64,000 nt of DNA from Streptomyces sp. B3I8. Its GTDB lineage: Bacteria > Actinomycetota > Actinomycetes > Streptomycetales > Streptomycetaceae. The stretch is from positions 5,035,501 to 5,099,500 of the forward strand of contig NZ_JAUSYN010000002.1 in assembly GCF_030816915.1 (NCBI RefSeq). The letters are read 5' to 3'. The notes under the pieces were generated by a model. That model searched no databases. It was not told where the DNA came from and was given only the letters and a program-made list of their open reading frames with translations. Position 1 is the stretch's first letter. The number at the start of each line of letters is the position of its first letter. The position numbers were made by a program, and so were the translations under genes. Shown here in pieces: positions 5,560 to 13,887 of the stretch.

Positions 5560-7995
5560 TCACGGCCTCCCGGCGAGGCGACGCTGCAGTTCGGCGTGGC
5601 GGAGCTGGTACGTGGCGCCGACCTGCCGCAGCACTCCCCGCCGATGTGCGTCCGCGAGGAACGGCATCAGCCGCCATGGCACCTGGCCGCGCAGGGCGAG
5701 CCAGCATCGGGCGAGCGTGAACGATCCGTACCTGGCCTGGAGAAAGCCCCAGGCCAGGCCCGTCGCCACCCCGTCGGCCACCCCGGCCAGGGCCCCCCGC
5801 CACGGCCCCAGAATCGATCCGATGACGAGGGAAGCGGCGATGCCGATGGCGAGGCCGCCCGCCATCGCGGTGGTCCAGAACGTGCCGCGGTCCTGGTCCA
5901 GTACGGTCTGCGGATCAGCCGCGGCTGTCGCCGGGGCCGGCTTGGCCTCCAGCCCCGCGCCGAAGGAACCGCCGACGGCTCCCACCAGGCCCGACAGCAG
6001 CCCGTCGAGCAGGCCGGCCTGAAGAGTTACCGCGATCCCGAGGGCGAGACCGCCGCCCAGGCCGGTGAGGATGCCGAGCGGTGACCAGCGGAGTCCTCGC
6101 GCCGGAAGGCGGCTGTGGCCCAGGGTGACCACGCAGGCCGCGGCTATGGCGAACCCGACGCTGTTGACCCACGGCGCCGAGTCCCCCATCTCGGGCCGGC
6201 CGACGAACGCTCCGACGAAGGAAGCCGCGACACCGCCTGCCAGCCCAGCCCGGAAACCTCCGAGGAACCCGGGCACCAGGCCCAGAGCGAGTCCGCTGAC
6301 GAGATACCCTGCCGGGCTTTCGATCCCGAGCATGGAGCGGATGCCGAGGCCGAACGTGGACCCGAGGAGGCTGCCGATCAGACCTCCTGCCAGCCCGCGG
6401 TTGAAACTCCCGGTGGGGGGACTCCACCGGCGGCCCGCCACCGCCACGGCGACGCCGACGATCATGCCGACCCCGAGCCACGCGCCGAACGGCATCACCA
6501 CTCCGGCCGGCACCGCCACGAGGCCCACGGCGGCTCCGGCCAGAATCCTCGGCGCCGCGTCGGGGAGGTCCCACCATCTGAGGTCGGTGGTGCCTTGCCG
6601 GCGGTGCTCCAGGTCACGGGCGAGACAGGTCAGGAAGTGGGCTGCCTGCCCGCGCGTCCACCTGTACTTCGATCGTGAAGGCGTGGCCGTTCGGGCCGGG
6701 GGCGAAGTTCGCTGCCGCGCATAGGAGGCGGGGATGAAGGCGTCCAGCAGATGCGCCTGGATCGCGGCGGGGGTGGGGAACTCCGAGCGGTCCAGTAGTT
6801 CGACTGGATGGCCGACGAGGGCACGGCGCTCGTCCGTCGCGGGGTCCCGTTCGGCGCCCCGCGCTCGCTCCCTCGGGCGGCCGTCCGGCCCGGAGCGGCA
6901 CGCGATGTCCTCCGCCGCGTCGGGCGAGGGGTTGTAAGCGACGCGGGCCAGGTACGCCATCAGTGGTGTCGTGAGCAGCCGGCTCAAGGGATGGGGGTCG
7001 TGCCCGGCGTCCAGCGCGGCAAATACTTCCTGCCAGCGGGCTTCGTTGGTCGGCCCGCCGGCGGAGTCCCGTAAGTACGATGCGACGGTGTCCAAGTCCA
7101 GCGCCTCGATCTCGACGCCCGCTGCGCCGGTCACTCTCACCTCGGGTCCGCTGCGGGGCCGGACGGTGGTGGCGAAGGCGGCGCTGCGCGAGCTGAGGAC
7201 CATCGCGAGGTTCGGGCGGGGGCCGAGGGTGTCGTTGATCCTGGCGATCGCACGGCCTCGGACGCCGTCGGGGATCTCATCCAGTCCATCCAGCACCAGC
7301 ATGATCCAGCCGGCGTCCAGGAGTTCCCGTCCCTTGCTGGATCCCGTTCGTCCGGGATCGCCGAGCCATGGATAGTCGATGCCCAGCCGCTGTTCCAGCC
7401 ACAGATCCAGTTCCTCCCGATCCGGGTCCCACGAGGCGAGTGGGACAAGCACGGGTACCGGGTCGCCGTGGCGGCGGTGCGCGAGCAGGTCCAGCACCAG
7501 CCGCATCAGCAGCACACTCTTGCCGGACCCCGGTTCCCCGAGCACGACCAGGCGCCCCGTGGGTACCCGGGACAACACCCCTACCAGCTCGCCGCCGCCC
7601 CCGGACAACGCCTCAGGCCCGGACGCCCAGTCGGACGGCGAAGCCGATGCCCAACCGATTCCGGTCGTAGCCAGCCGGACCAGCGAACGCCAGGGCTCCA
7701 AAAGCTCAGGGGCGGCGGGCCGCCATCGGACCGGAAGCGGATACGGATCGTTCAGCCGTCTCAGCGCCGCCTCCTCCCTCCACTGGCCTTTGACTGCCGA
7801 CGCGAGGTCGTCCGCGGCCAGGGTCAGGCCCGGGTCACCGGCCGCCCTGCCCGGTGGAACCACGGCGGGGTTGATCGTGACGGGACCGTTGAAGTCCCGT
7901 ACTTGGAAGACGGGACCGTACTGCGTGCCCCCGCTGACGCTGTTGTCGACATCCCCGTCGCCCGCTCGGCCCTCCCCTTGCGCATCCCGCTCCAC
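5560..7995 (-). CDS. NLR-like NACHT NTPase with N-terminal amyloid motif and C-terminal membrane domain
   Basis: An 811-residue STAND ATPase. Residues 18-41 carry the RHIM-like motif shared with the neighbouring small protein (VSGGTQYGPV identical). The NACHT core has Walker A GEPGSGKS at 153-160, Walker B LVLDGLDE near 235-240 and a following MVLSSR. About residues 360-400 form an Arg/Asp-rich low-complexity insert. Residues about 483-760 are a series of glycine-rich hydrophobic segments, probably six or more membrane helices. The C-terminus (VPWRLMPFLADAHRRGVLRQ) matches the winged-helix end of Streptomyces NACHT proteins. The start was set at GTG 7995, 5 bases after GAGGGGG; this places the amyloid motif at the extreme N-terminus, as in known NLR/amyloid pairs. 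Longer in-frame starts to 8340 lack coding character. The likely role is sensing stress or phage and templating effector assembly. Confidence 0.85.
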   Translation of the reverse strand: MERDAQGEGRAGDGDVDNSVSGGTQYGPVFQVRDFNGPVTINPAVVPPGRAAGDPGLTLAADDLASAVKGQWREEAALRRLNDPYPLPVRWRPAAPELLEPWRSLVRLATTGIGWASASPSDWASGPEALSGGGGELVGVLSRVPTGRLVVLGEPGSGKSVLLMRLVLDLLAHRRHGDPVPVLVPLASWDPDREELDLWLEQRLGIDYPWLGDPGRTGSSKGRELLDAGWIMLVLDGLDEIPDGVRGRAIARINDTLGPRPNLAMVLSSRSAAFATTVRPRSGPEVRVTGAAGVEIEALDLDTVASYLRDSAGGPTNEARWQEVFAALDAGHDPHPLSRLLTTPLMAYLARVAYNPSPDAAEDIACRSGPDGRPRERARGAERDPATDERRALVGHPVELLDRSEFPTPAAIQAHLLDAFIPASYARQRTSPPARTATPSRSKYRWTRGQAAHFLTCLARDLEHRRQGTTDLRWWDLPDAAPRILAGAAVGLVAVPAGVVMPFGAWLGVGMIVGVAVAVAGRRWSPPTGSFNRGLAGGLIGSLLGSTFGLGIRSMLGIESPAGYLVSGLALGLVPGFLGGFRAGLAGGVAASFVGAFVGRPEMGDSAPWVNSVGFAIAAACVVTLGHSRLPARGLRWSPLGILTGLGGGLALGIAVTLQAGLLDGLLSGLVGAVGGSFGAGLEAKPAPATAAADPQTVLDQDRGTFWTTAMAGGLAIGIAASLVIGSILGPWRGALAGVADGVATGLAWGFLQARYGSFTLARCWLALRGQVPWRLMPFLADAHRRGVLRQVGATYQLRHAELQRRLAGRP

Positions 7996-8423
7996 GCGTG
8001 CCCCCTCACCCGCATGTCCCTGCCGCGCCTCGTACCCGCCTGACCACCGCGCACGCGGCTGACGCGTACAGAGCAGGTTACCCAGCCACTCCCAACACCG
8101 TGAGATACACGCCCACTTGACGGCCGGCTGGGGTCTGTTGAGCCGTCCGGCCCTGGTGCTGGTGGGCTCGCGTACTTCCGCCCTGCCAGAGGTACCGCGA
8201 TCGGACTGAGCTCTGGACGGCCGCGCCAAGGCCGTAGTGCGTCGTACCTGATCAACACCGCAGGCTCTGCACGCGCTTCGGGCGTCGGAGCCGGACTCCG
8301 AACGGCCATCCCGAGGACGATGGTCACTGTCCGGGGCCATTGCCCAGGGAATCGTGGAATCGCCCGCTCACGCTGTTCAGTGTGCGCGGGTACGGTCCAT
8401 TTCGATGTGGAACCTGCGGGACC
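7996..8423. other. Intergenic region upstream of NACHT gene, no gene seen
   Basis: These 428 bp lie between the NACHT start and the PucR stop. Open frames here are extensions or antisense of neighbours without ribosome sites. It should contain the NACHT promoter, but I could not single out a convincing -10/-35. Confidence 0.5.
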
Positions 8424-9746
8424 TCAGAGCCGGCGGGACTTCAGGGCCATGTGCAGCAGCAGGCGGTCCTCGCCGTCGTCCAGGTCCAGCCCCGTCAGCC
8501 GCTCCACCCGTGACAGCCGGTAGTACAGCGTCTGCCGGTGGATCCCCAGCTCCGCCGCCGCCCGCCCCGCCTGCCCGGCGCAGTCGAGGAACACCTCGGC
8601 GGTACGGGCGAGGTCGCGGTGCGCGGGGGAGAGCAGCTCACGCACGGCGGGGTCGTGCGCCGTCCTCGGAGGCAGCGCGGTGAGCAGGCGGTACGGGCCG
8701 ATCGAGGCCCAGGAGGCCACGGGGCCCAGGCGCGGCTCGGCCAGCGCGGCCCGGGTCGCGGCGGTGGCCTCCCGCCAGGCGGCACCCAGCTCGGCGAGGG
8801 CGCGCCGGGCCACGGCGACACCGGCCGCGGATCCGCCGCCGGGAGCCGGTCCGCCGCCGGGCGCCGCGCGCTCCAGCAGCCGGGCCGCCGCCGTCAGGGC
8901 CGGGGCCGGAGCGTCCGGTGAGCGCAGACGGACCAGCAGGGCCAGGCTCTGCCCGGTCGTTCCCCACGGCACCGTGCACCGGGCCACCGCGCCCGGCACC
9001 GTACGCACCGAGGGGGCGTCGTCCGGGTCGGCCGACGGCCACGGCGCCACGCACACCACCGTGTGCACCGCCTCCGCCCGTTCGCCCAGCCCCGTCCGCA
9101 GCTCCGCGATCGCCATGTCCCGCCGCCAGCCGTCCTGCGCGGTCAGTACCGCCCGCAGCTCGCGGGTCAGGTCCGCGCGGTCCCGCACCTCGTCGACGAG
9201 CAGCGCGCCGATCCGCCCCGTCACCTCCATCGCCGCCGCGAGCTGCCGCTCGGTCGGGCCCGGGTCGCCGTCCAGCAGCCACACATAGCCGAGCACGACA
9301 CTCCGATGGCGCACCGGCAGACAGATTCTTCCCCGGTACACCCCCGCCTCCGGGGTCGGCGGGATGCGGACCGGACCGGTCGCCCGGGTGATGCCGAACC
9401 CCTCGAACCAGGCCCGGACCGCGGCGGTGGAACGACGGGTGAGGATCGACCGGGTGCGCACCGGGTCCAGCGCGGAGGCGTCCAGCTCCTCGTCGCTGTC
9501 GTAGGCGCCGAAGGCGATCAGCTCGAAGTCCCGGTTCTCCAGCGTCGCGGGGGCACCGAGGAGCGCGGAGATCTCGTCGACGAGGTCCTGGTAGTCACCC
9601 CGGTGGTCGTCGCGGTGCTCGCTCCGGTGGTCGTCGCGGTGCTCCCCGCGGTGCTCGGCCCGGTGGTCGTCGCCGGGACCGCCGCCGGGTCCGTCACCGG
9701 GGCCGTCGGGGTCACTCGCGCGCTCACTCCTGCGGTCCGCCGTCAC
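8424..9746 (-). CDS. PucR-type transcriptional regulator of proline catabolism
   Basis: A roughly 440-residue regulator with a GAF-like middle region. The C-terminal PucR helix-turn-helix (PF13556) reads [25 protein letters not shown] and ends HMALKSRRL. The gene diverges from proline dehydrogenase and P5C dehydrogenase, so it most likely senses proline or a related metabolite and controls those genes (inference from position). The N-terminus is uncertain: GTG 9746 was chosen, with ATG 9785 and ATG 9845 as alternatives; none has a good Shine-Dalgarno. Residues near the N-terminus are an Asp/His/Arg-rich tandem repeat (DDHRSEHR type) encoded by a repeated DNA stretch, unusual for the family and probably a flexible linker. 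Confidence 0.8.
   Translation of the reverse strand: MTADRRSERASDPDGPGDGPGGGPGDDHRAEHRGEHRDDHRSEHRDDHRGDYQDLVDEISALLGAPATLENRDFELIAFGAYDSDEELDASALDPVRTRSILTRRSTAAVRAWFEGFGITRATGPVRIPPTPEAGVYRGRICLPVRHRSVVLGYVWLLDGDPGPTERQLAAAMEVTGRIGALLVDEVRDRADLTRELRAVLTAQDGWRRDMAIAELRTGLGERAEAVHTVVCVAPWPSADPDDAPSVRTVPGAVARCTVPWGTTGQSLALLVRLRSPDAPAPALTAAARLLERAAPGGGPAPGGGSAAGVAVARRALAELGAAWREATAATRAALAEPRLGPVASWASIGPYRLLTALPPRTAHDPAVRELLSPAHRDLARTAEVFLDCAGQAGRAAAELGIHRQTLYYRLSRVERLTGLDLDDGEDRLLLHMALKSRRL
9598..9672. repeat. Tandem repeat within the PucR regulator gene
   Basis: Units related to CGGTGGTCGTCGCGGTGCTC recur with 15- to 30-bp periods, encoding an alternating Asp/Glu-His-Arg linker near the protein N-terminus. 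The copy number is likely to vary between strains. Confidence 0.6.
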
Positions 9747-9960
9747 CTCGTCATTGTCCCGCAGCGGCGGCCGCCCTTCATACATCTGTCTGAGATCCGG
9801 GGCACGGATGCGTGACAGCTGTCGATGGCCGGGGAAGGCGGACATCCCTAGGTTTCACCGTGGTTCCCCGTGCCGTACCCGGACCGTCGGACACGGCCCG
9901 GACACGACCCCCGGCGTAAGTCCTACGCGTGTCCTACGAGCGTTCCAGTGGAGGTGGCCC

Positions 9961-10887
9961 GTGCTGGGTCCCGTGATTCTCGCCGCGTCGCGCAGCGACC
10001 GACTGCGCCGGCTGGTCTCGGCCGCCCCGGTGACCCGGCCGGTCGTCGACCGGTTCATCCCCGGGGAGAGCGTCGACGACATCGTGCCGGTCGTCCGCGA
10101 GCTCACCGGCAAGGGGCTCGAACTCACCATGGACGTCGTCGGCGAGGACATCACCACGCCCGAGCAGGCCGCCGCCGCGCGTGACGCGTACCTGGAGCTC
10201 ATCGACCGGCTGAAGCCGATGGAACTGGGCCGGCGCGCCGAGATGTCCGTCAAGCTGTCGATGTTCGGCCAAGCGCTGCCCGGCGGGCACGAACTGGCGC
10301 TGGCGAACGTCCGCCCCGTCGTCGAGGCCGCCGCCGAGATCGGCACGACCGTCACGCTGGACGCCGAGGACCACACCACCCTCGACTCGATGTTCGCCGT
10401 CCACGAGGAGCTGCGGCGGGACTTCCCGCAGACCGGCTGCGTCATCCAGGCGTACCTGTTCCGCACCGGGGCCGACGCCCGCCGGCTCGCCGCGAGCGGC
10501 AGCCGGGTGCGGCTGGTCAAGGGCGCGTACAAGGAGCCCGCCTCGGTCGCGTACCAGGACCGGCACGAGATCGACAAGGCGTACGTCCGCGTGCTGCGGA
10601 CGCTGATGGAGGGCGAGGGCTACCCGATGGTCGGCTCGCACGACCCGCGCCTCATCGCCGTCTCCCAGGAACTGGCCCGGCGCGCGGGACGCAAGCTGGA
10701 CGAGTACGAGTTCCAGATGCTCTACGGCATCCGGAGCGAGGAGCACCTGCGGCTGGCCGCCGAGGGCCACCGCATGCGGGTGTACACCGCGTACGGCACG
10801 GACTGGTACGGGTACTTCATGCGGAGGCTGGCGGAGAAGCCCGCCAACCTGCGGTTCTTCGCCAGGAGCATGGTCGGCAGGGGCTGA
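9961..10887 (+). CDS. Proline dehydrogenase (FAD-dependent)
   Basis: A 308-residue monofunctional proline dehydrogenase, oxidising L-proline to pyrroline-5-carboxylate with transfer of electrons to the quinone pool. The TIM-barrel signatures are visible: LDAEDHTTLDSM, QAYLFRTGADARRL, the FAD/substrate segment SRVRLVKGAYKEP, GSHDPRL and the C-terminal YGTDWYGYFMRRLAEKPANL, which includes the substrate-binding arginines. The start is GTG 9961, with GGAGG ending 6 bases upstream; the longer in-frame ATG at 9754 lies inside the divergent regulator promoter and has no ribosome site. P5C dehydrogenase follows 82 bp downstream, giving the complete two-step route to glutamate. Confidence 0.93.
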   Translation: MLGPVILAASRSDRLRRLVSAAPVTRPVVDRFIPGESVDDIVPVVRELTGKGLELTMDVVGEDITTPEQAAAARDAYLELIDRLKPMELGRRAEMSVKLSMFGQALPGGHELALANVRPVVEAAAEIGTTVTLDAEDHTTLDSMFAVHEELRRDFPQTGCVIQAYLFRTGADARRLAASGSRVRLVKGAYKEPASVAYQDRHEIDKAYVRVLRTLMEGEGYPMVGSHDPRLIAVSQELARRAGRKLDEYEFQMLYGIRSEEHLRLAAEGHRMRVYTAYGTDWYGYFMRRLAEKPANLRFFARSMVGRG

Positions 10888-10969
10888 GCCCGACTCGCTC
10901 CCTTCCCGCCCCCGCCCTCCTCCCGCCCCCGCCCCGACAACACCGCTCACACAAGGAGTTACGGAAACC

Positions 10970-12601
10970 ATGGACGCTGTGACCCGGGTCCCCGCCCCCG
11001 TCAACGAGCCGGTGCACGGCTACGCCCCCGGTTCGCCCGAGCGGGCCCGACTGGAGGCCGCTCTCAAGGAACTCGCCGAGAACCCGAGGGAGCTGCCCTG
11101 CACCATCGGCGGCGAGAAGCGGATGGGCGGCGGCGAGCCCTTCGACGTCGTCCAGCCGCACCGCCACAAGGCCGTTCTCGGCACGTTCCGGCACGCCTCG
11201 CGCCAGGACGCGCAGGACGCCGTCGACGCGGCGCTGGCCGCCGCGCCGGGCTGGCGCGCGCTCTCCTTCGACGACCGCGCCGCGATCTTCCTGCGCGCCG
11301 CCGAACTGCTCGCCGGCCCCTGGCGCGAGAAGCTGGCCGCCGCGACGATGCTCGGGCAGTCCAAGACCGCCCAGCAGGCCGAGATCGACAGCCCCTGCGA
11401 GCTCGTCGACTTCTGGCGCTTCAACGTGCACTACGCGCGCGGCATCCTCGCCGAGCAGCCGCCGGCCAACTCCCCGGGCGTGTGGAACCGCATGGACCAC
11501 CGCCCGCTGGAGGGCTTCGTCTACGCGATCACCCCGTTCAACTTCACCGCGATCGCCGGCAACCTGCCGACCGCGCCCGCGCTGATGGGCAACGTCGTCG
11601 TGTGGAAGCCGTCGCCGACGCAGACCCTCGCGGCCGTGCTGCTCATGGAGCTGCTGGAGGAGGCGGGCCTCCCCAAGGGCGTCATCAACCTGCTCACCGG
11701 TGACGGCGTCGAGGTCTCCGAGGTCGCCCTGCACCACCGCGACCTGGCCGGCATCCACTTCACCGGGTCGACCCCGACGTTCCAGTACCTGTGGAAGACG
11801 GTCGGCGGCAACATCGAGAAGTACAGGACGTACCCGCGCCTCGTGGGCGAGACCGGCGGCAAGGACTTCGTGGTCGCGCACCCGTCGGCGGACCGCGCGG
11901 TGCTCAAGACCGCGCTGACCCGCGGCTCCTTCGAGTACCAGGGGCAGAAGTGCAGCGCGACCTCGCGCGCGTACGTCCCGGCGTCGATCTGGAACAGCGG
12001 CTTCAAGGAGGAGTTCGCGGCCGAGGTCGACGGGCTCTCCATGGGCGACGTCACGGACCTGACCCACTTCCTCGGCGCGGTCATCGACGAGCGGTCCTTC
12101 GCCAAGAACAAGGCGGCGATCGACCGGGCGAAGGAGGACCCGGCCTGCACGATCGTGGCGGGCGGCACCTACGACGACTCGGTCGGCTACTTCGTCCGGC
12201 CGACCGTCATCGCGTGCACCGACCCGGAGAACGAGGTGTTCCGCACCGAGTACTTCGGCCCCGTGCTCGCCGTGCACGTGTACGAGGACGACGCGTACGA
12301 CGAGATGCTCACGCAGATGGAGTCCGTGTCGGACTACGCGCTCACCGGGTCGGTCATCGCGGGCGACCGGGCGGCGGCCGCGTACACGATGGAGAAGCTG
12401 CGGTACGCGGCCGGCAACTTCTACATCAACGACAAGTCGACGGGCGCGGTCGTCGGCCAGCAGCCCTTCGGCGGCGGACGCGCCTCCGGCACCAACGACA
12501 AGGCGGGCGCGCCGCAGAACCTCATGCGGTGGACGTCGACCCGGGCCATCAAGGAGACCCTGGTCCCGCCGACGGACTACACCTACCCCCACATGGGCTG
12601 A
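10970..12601 (+). CDS. pruA: 1-pyrroline-5-carboxylate dehydrogenase
   Basis: A 543-residue aldehyde dehydrogenase of the P5C dehydrogenase branch. It converts glutamate semialdehyde to glutamate with NAD+, the second step of proline breakdown. Key features are the ITPFNFTAIAGNLP cofactor segment, FTGSTPTFQYLW, the glutamate of LVGETGGKDF, and the catalytic cysteine in FEYQGQKCSATSRAYVP. The C-terminal QQPFGGGRASGTNDKAG block is typical of this subfamily. Length fits monofunctional enzymes (about 540). ATG 10970 is preceded by AAGGAG at 11-base spacing. It forms the second gene of the proline operon and is followed by a strong hairpin terminator. Confidence 0.95.
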   Translation: MDAVTRVPAPVNEPVHGYAPGSPERARLEAALKELAENPRELPCTIGGEKRMGGGEPFDVVQPHRHKAVLGTFRHASRQDAQDAVDAALAAAPGWRALSFDDRAAIFLRAAELLAGPWREKLAAATMLGQSKTAQQAEIDSPCELVDFWRFNVHYARGILAEQPPANSPGVWNRMDHRPLEGFVYAITPFNFTAIAGNLPTAPALMGNVVVWKPSPTQTLAAVLLMELLEEAGLPKGVINLLTGDGVEVSEVALHHRDLAGIHFTGSTPTFQYLWKTVGGNIEKYRTYPRLVGETGGKDFVVAHPSADRAVLKTALTRGSFEYQGQKCSATSRAYVPASIWNSGFKEEFAAEVDGLSMGDVTDLTHFLGAVIDERSFAKNKAAIDRAKEDPACTIVAGGTYDDSVGYFVRPTVIACTDPENEVFRTEYFGPVLAVHVYEDDAYDEMLTQMESVSDYALTGSVIAGDRAAAAYTMEKLRYAAGNFYINDKSTGAVVGQQPFGGGRASGTNDKAGAPQNLMRWTSTRAIKETLVPPTDYTYPHMG

Positions 12602-12613
12602 CCCCCGCCTCCG

Positions 12614-12648
12614 GCCGAGGGCGCCTCCTTCCCGGGGGCGCCCTCGGC
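12614..12648 (+). terminator. Terminator after P5C dehydrogenase
   Basis: A perfect 12-bp stem, GCCGAGGGCGCC and its complement, with an 11-base loop begins 12 bases after the stop codon. Confidence 0.7.
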
Positions 12649-12674
12649 GCGTGGGACGCGAACGTCCGGCGGAG

Positions 12675-12845
12675 TCATCCCGCTGTCGTGCGGACGCCGG
12701 GCAGGGCGTCGAAGGCCGCGGTGTCGGTGGTGAGCAGCGTGCGGGCCGTCGCGGCAGCCGTGGCGGCGATGATCAGGTCGTGCGCGCCACGCGGACTGCC
12801 CTCTCCGCGCACGTGGGCGAGGAGACGGGCATGGACCCCCGGTGT
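12675..12845 (-). pseudogene. VapC-type PIN toxin, C-terminal remnant
   Basis: The minus strand reads GVHARLLAHVRGEG, then AHDLIIAATAAATARTLLTT, then DTAAFDALPGVRTTAG and a stop at 12675. The second half of PIN-domain ribonucleases has this form: an aspartate and IAATA helix, then a T-x-D strand and a phenylalanine before the LPGV tail. No start codon or N-terminal half (with the first catalytic acidic residues) is present. A MITE lies upstream, and beyond it the start of a Phd-type antitoxin. The toxin is therefore inactive. A short in-frame peptide start (MRVTYTAKGG) at 12906 is in another frame and unassigned. Confidence 0.75.
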
Positions 12846-12945
12846 CGAAGACGGCGACGCCCACGGTGACGGCGACGCCGCCCTTGGCGGTGTAGGTCAC
12901 GCGCATGCGGTGTCCGGACGCCGGTGGAGGCGGTCCGGGGTGCGC

Positions 12946-13136
12946 CTAGGGCCTCTCGTTCGGATCATTCCGGCGTCGCGGGGTTTGGCACGCGCCTCTG
13001 CGGCGTTGTCGTCGGTTGCCAGGGCTCCGCCCTGGCGCCCTCCTCCGCCTCGCAGCCGCACGCACCGGACCCCGCTCGGGTCGGTCGAAGACGCACCGCG
13101 CCTCCCAGCCGGCCTGATCCAGACGAAAGACCCTGG
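12946..13136. mobile_element. MITE copy 2, inserted in a toxin-antitoxin operon
   Basis: A 183-bp copy of the element at 4734-4923 in the same orientation. It is flanked by CTAG on the left (12946-12949) and CTGG on the right (13133-13136), so the target duplication has decayed or one end was altered. It separates an antitoxin 5' end from a toxin 3' remnant. Confidence 0.8.
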
Positions 13137-13339
13137 CGCTCGCTGTACCGCGGGGCCTTGCGGGCCTTCTTCGGACCGGCCTTCCTGCGCTCGACCGCAC
13201 GGTCGTCGCGGCGCGGCGCCGGGGCCAGTGTGGCCGGTCGGCGGCCGCCTCTGGTGAGCACGACGGTTTCGCCGTGCTCGGCCCGGTCGAGTACGGAAGC
13301 GGAATTCCGGGAGACTTCAGTCGCCGTCATGGTCCTCAT
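13133..13339 (-). pseudogene. Phd/YefM-family antitoxin, interrupted by MITE
   Basis: The frame starting at 13339 (alternative ATG 13330) reads MRTMTATEVSRNSASVLDRA, then EHGETVVLTRGGRRPATLAP. This is the N-terminal DNA-binding and dimerisation half of Phd/YefM antitoxins. At residue 69 (SERQG) the frame enters the MITE and continues for 56 element-encoded residues to 12965, so the toxin-binding C-terminus is lost. The DNA-binding half may still be expressed, but with its partner toxin also truncated it has no obvious remaining function. Confidence 0.75.
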
Positions 13340-13595
13340 CCACTCAGATGATTCACCAGGTCACGGGTGGGTGAGCGCGGGCGCCGTCTCAGATAGTAGG
13401 AAGCCCAAGTAATTGTGCAGACACCTGGCTTCCCGTCCCTTATTTTTGTAGGAGCCGAACGTCTCGCTCGACCAAGCGAATGGCGGCTGTGAGCCGTGCC
13501 CGAGGCAGGTGATCCCTGCGGCACGCGTTCCCCGCTCCTTTTGGCGTCACGTCGTTCTCCCGTTTTCCCACCGCTGGCTGAGGAGTCGATTTCCC

Positions 13596-13724
13596 ATGGC
13601 CGAGACGACCGCCCGCCGCCGCGTCCGTCACCCCCGTACGACGGACACCGACCGCAAGAACGCCGCCGCCGCCCTCCAGCGTGCCCTCGACCGCCGGGAC
13701 AACGGCGGCCAGACGGGGCACTGA
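13596..13724 (+). CDS. Small basic hypothetical protein upstream of leuB
   Basis: A 42-residue peptide beginning MAETTARRRVRHPR and ending RALDRRDNGGQTGH. It is rich in Arg/Lys with a short amphipathic helix (KNAAAALQRALDRR). ATG 13596 is preceded by GAGGAG about 10 bases away. I do not recognise a functional family; I recall similar short proteins next to leuB in other Streptomyces, but this was not checked. It could be a nucleic-acid-binding peptide. It is separated from leuB by a perfect palindrome. Confidence 0.6.
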   Translation: MAETTARRRVRHPRTTDTDRKNAAAALQRALDRRDNGGQTGH

Positions 13725-13824
13725 GCCCCGCCGCCCACCGCCTGTCGCCGGCCGCTCACGACCTCCGCGTCGTACGACGCCGGGCCGGCCGTGTCCGTCC
13801 CCACGGGCCGGCATGGACCGTCCG

Positions 13825-13855
13825 CACGGACTGTCCACACTGCGGACAGTCCGTG
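13825..13855. promoter_or_regulatory. Perfect palindrome upstream of leuB (operator or terminator)
   Basis: A 12-bp perfect inverted repeat, CACGGACTGTCC / GGACAGTCCGTG, with a 7-base spacer ends 32 bases before leuB. No T-run follows. Its core CTGTCC-N-GGACAG recurs in the palindrome at 52185-52216, which favours a protein-binding operator over a terminator. Confidence 0.55.
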
Positions 13856-13887
13856 TCACGCTCTAAGACATGGCGTACCGTGACGCC

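Noticed and set aside
2576..5803. 1075-codon open frame on the minus strand across the SARP gene
   Set aside because: It is the antisense of a clear SARP/NB-ARC gene; high GC leaves long antisense frames open. The translation is Arg/Gly/Pro-rich and matches nothing.
9598..9672. CRISPR-like repeats
   Set aside because: Short tandem repeats without unique spacers, in frame inside a regulator gene and coding a charged linker.
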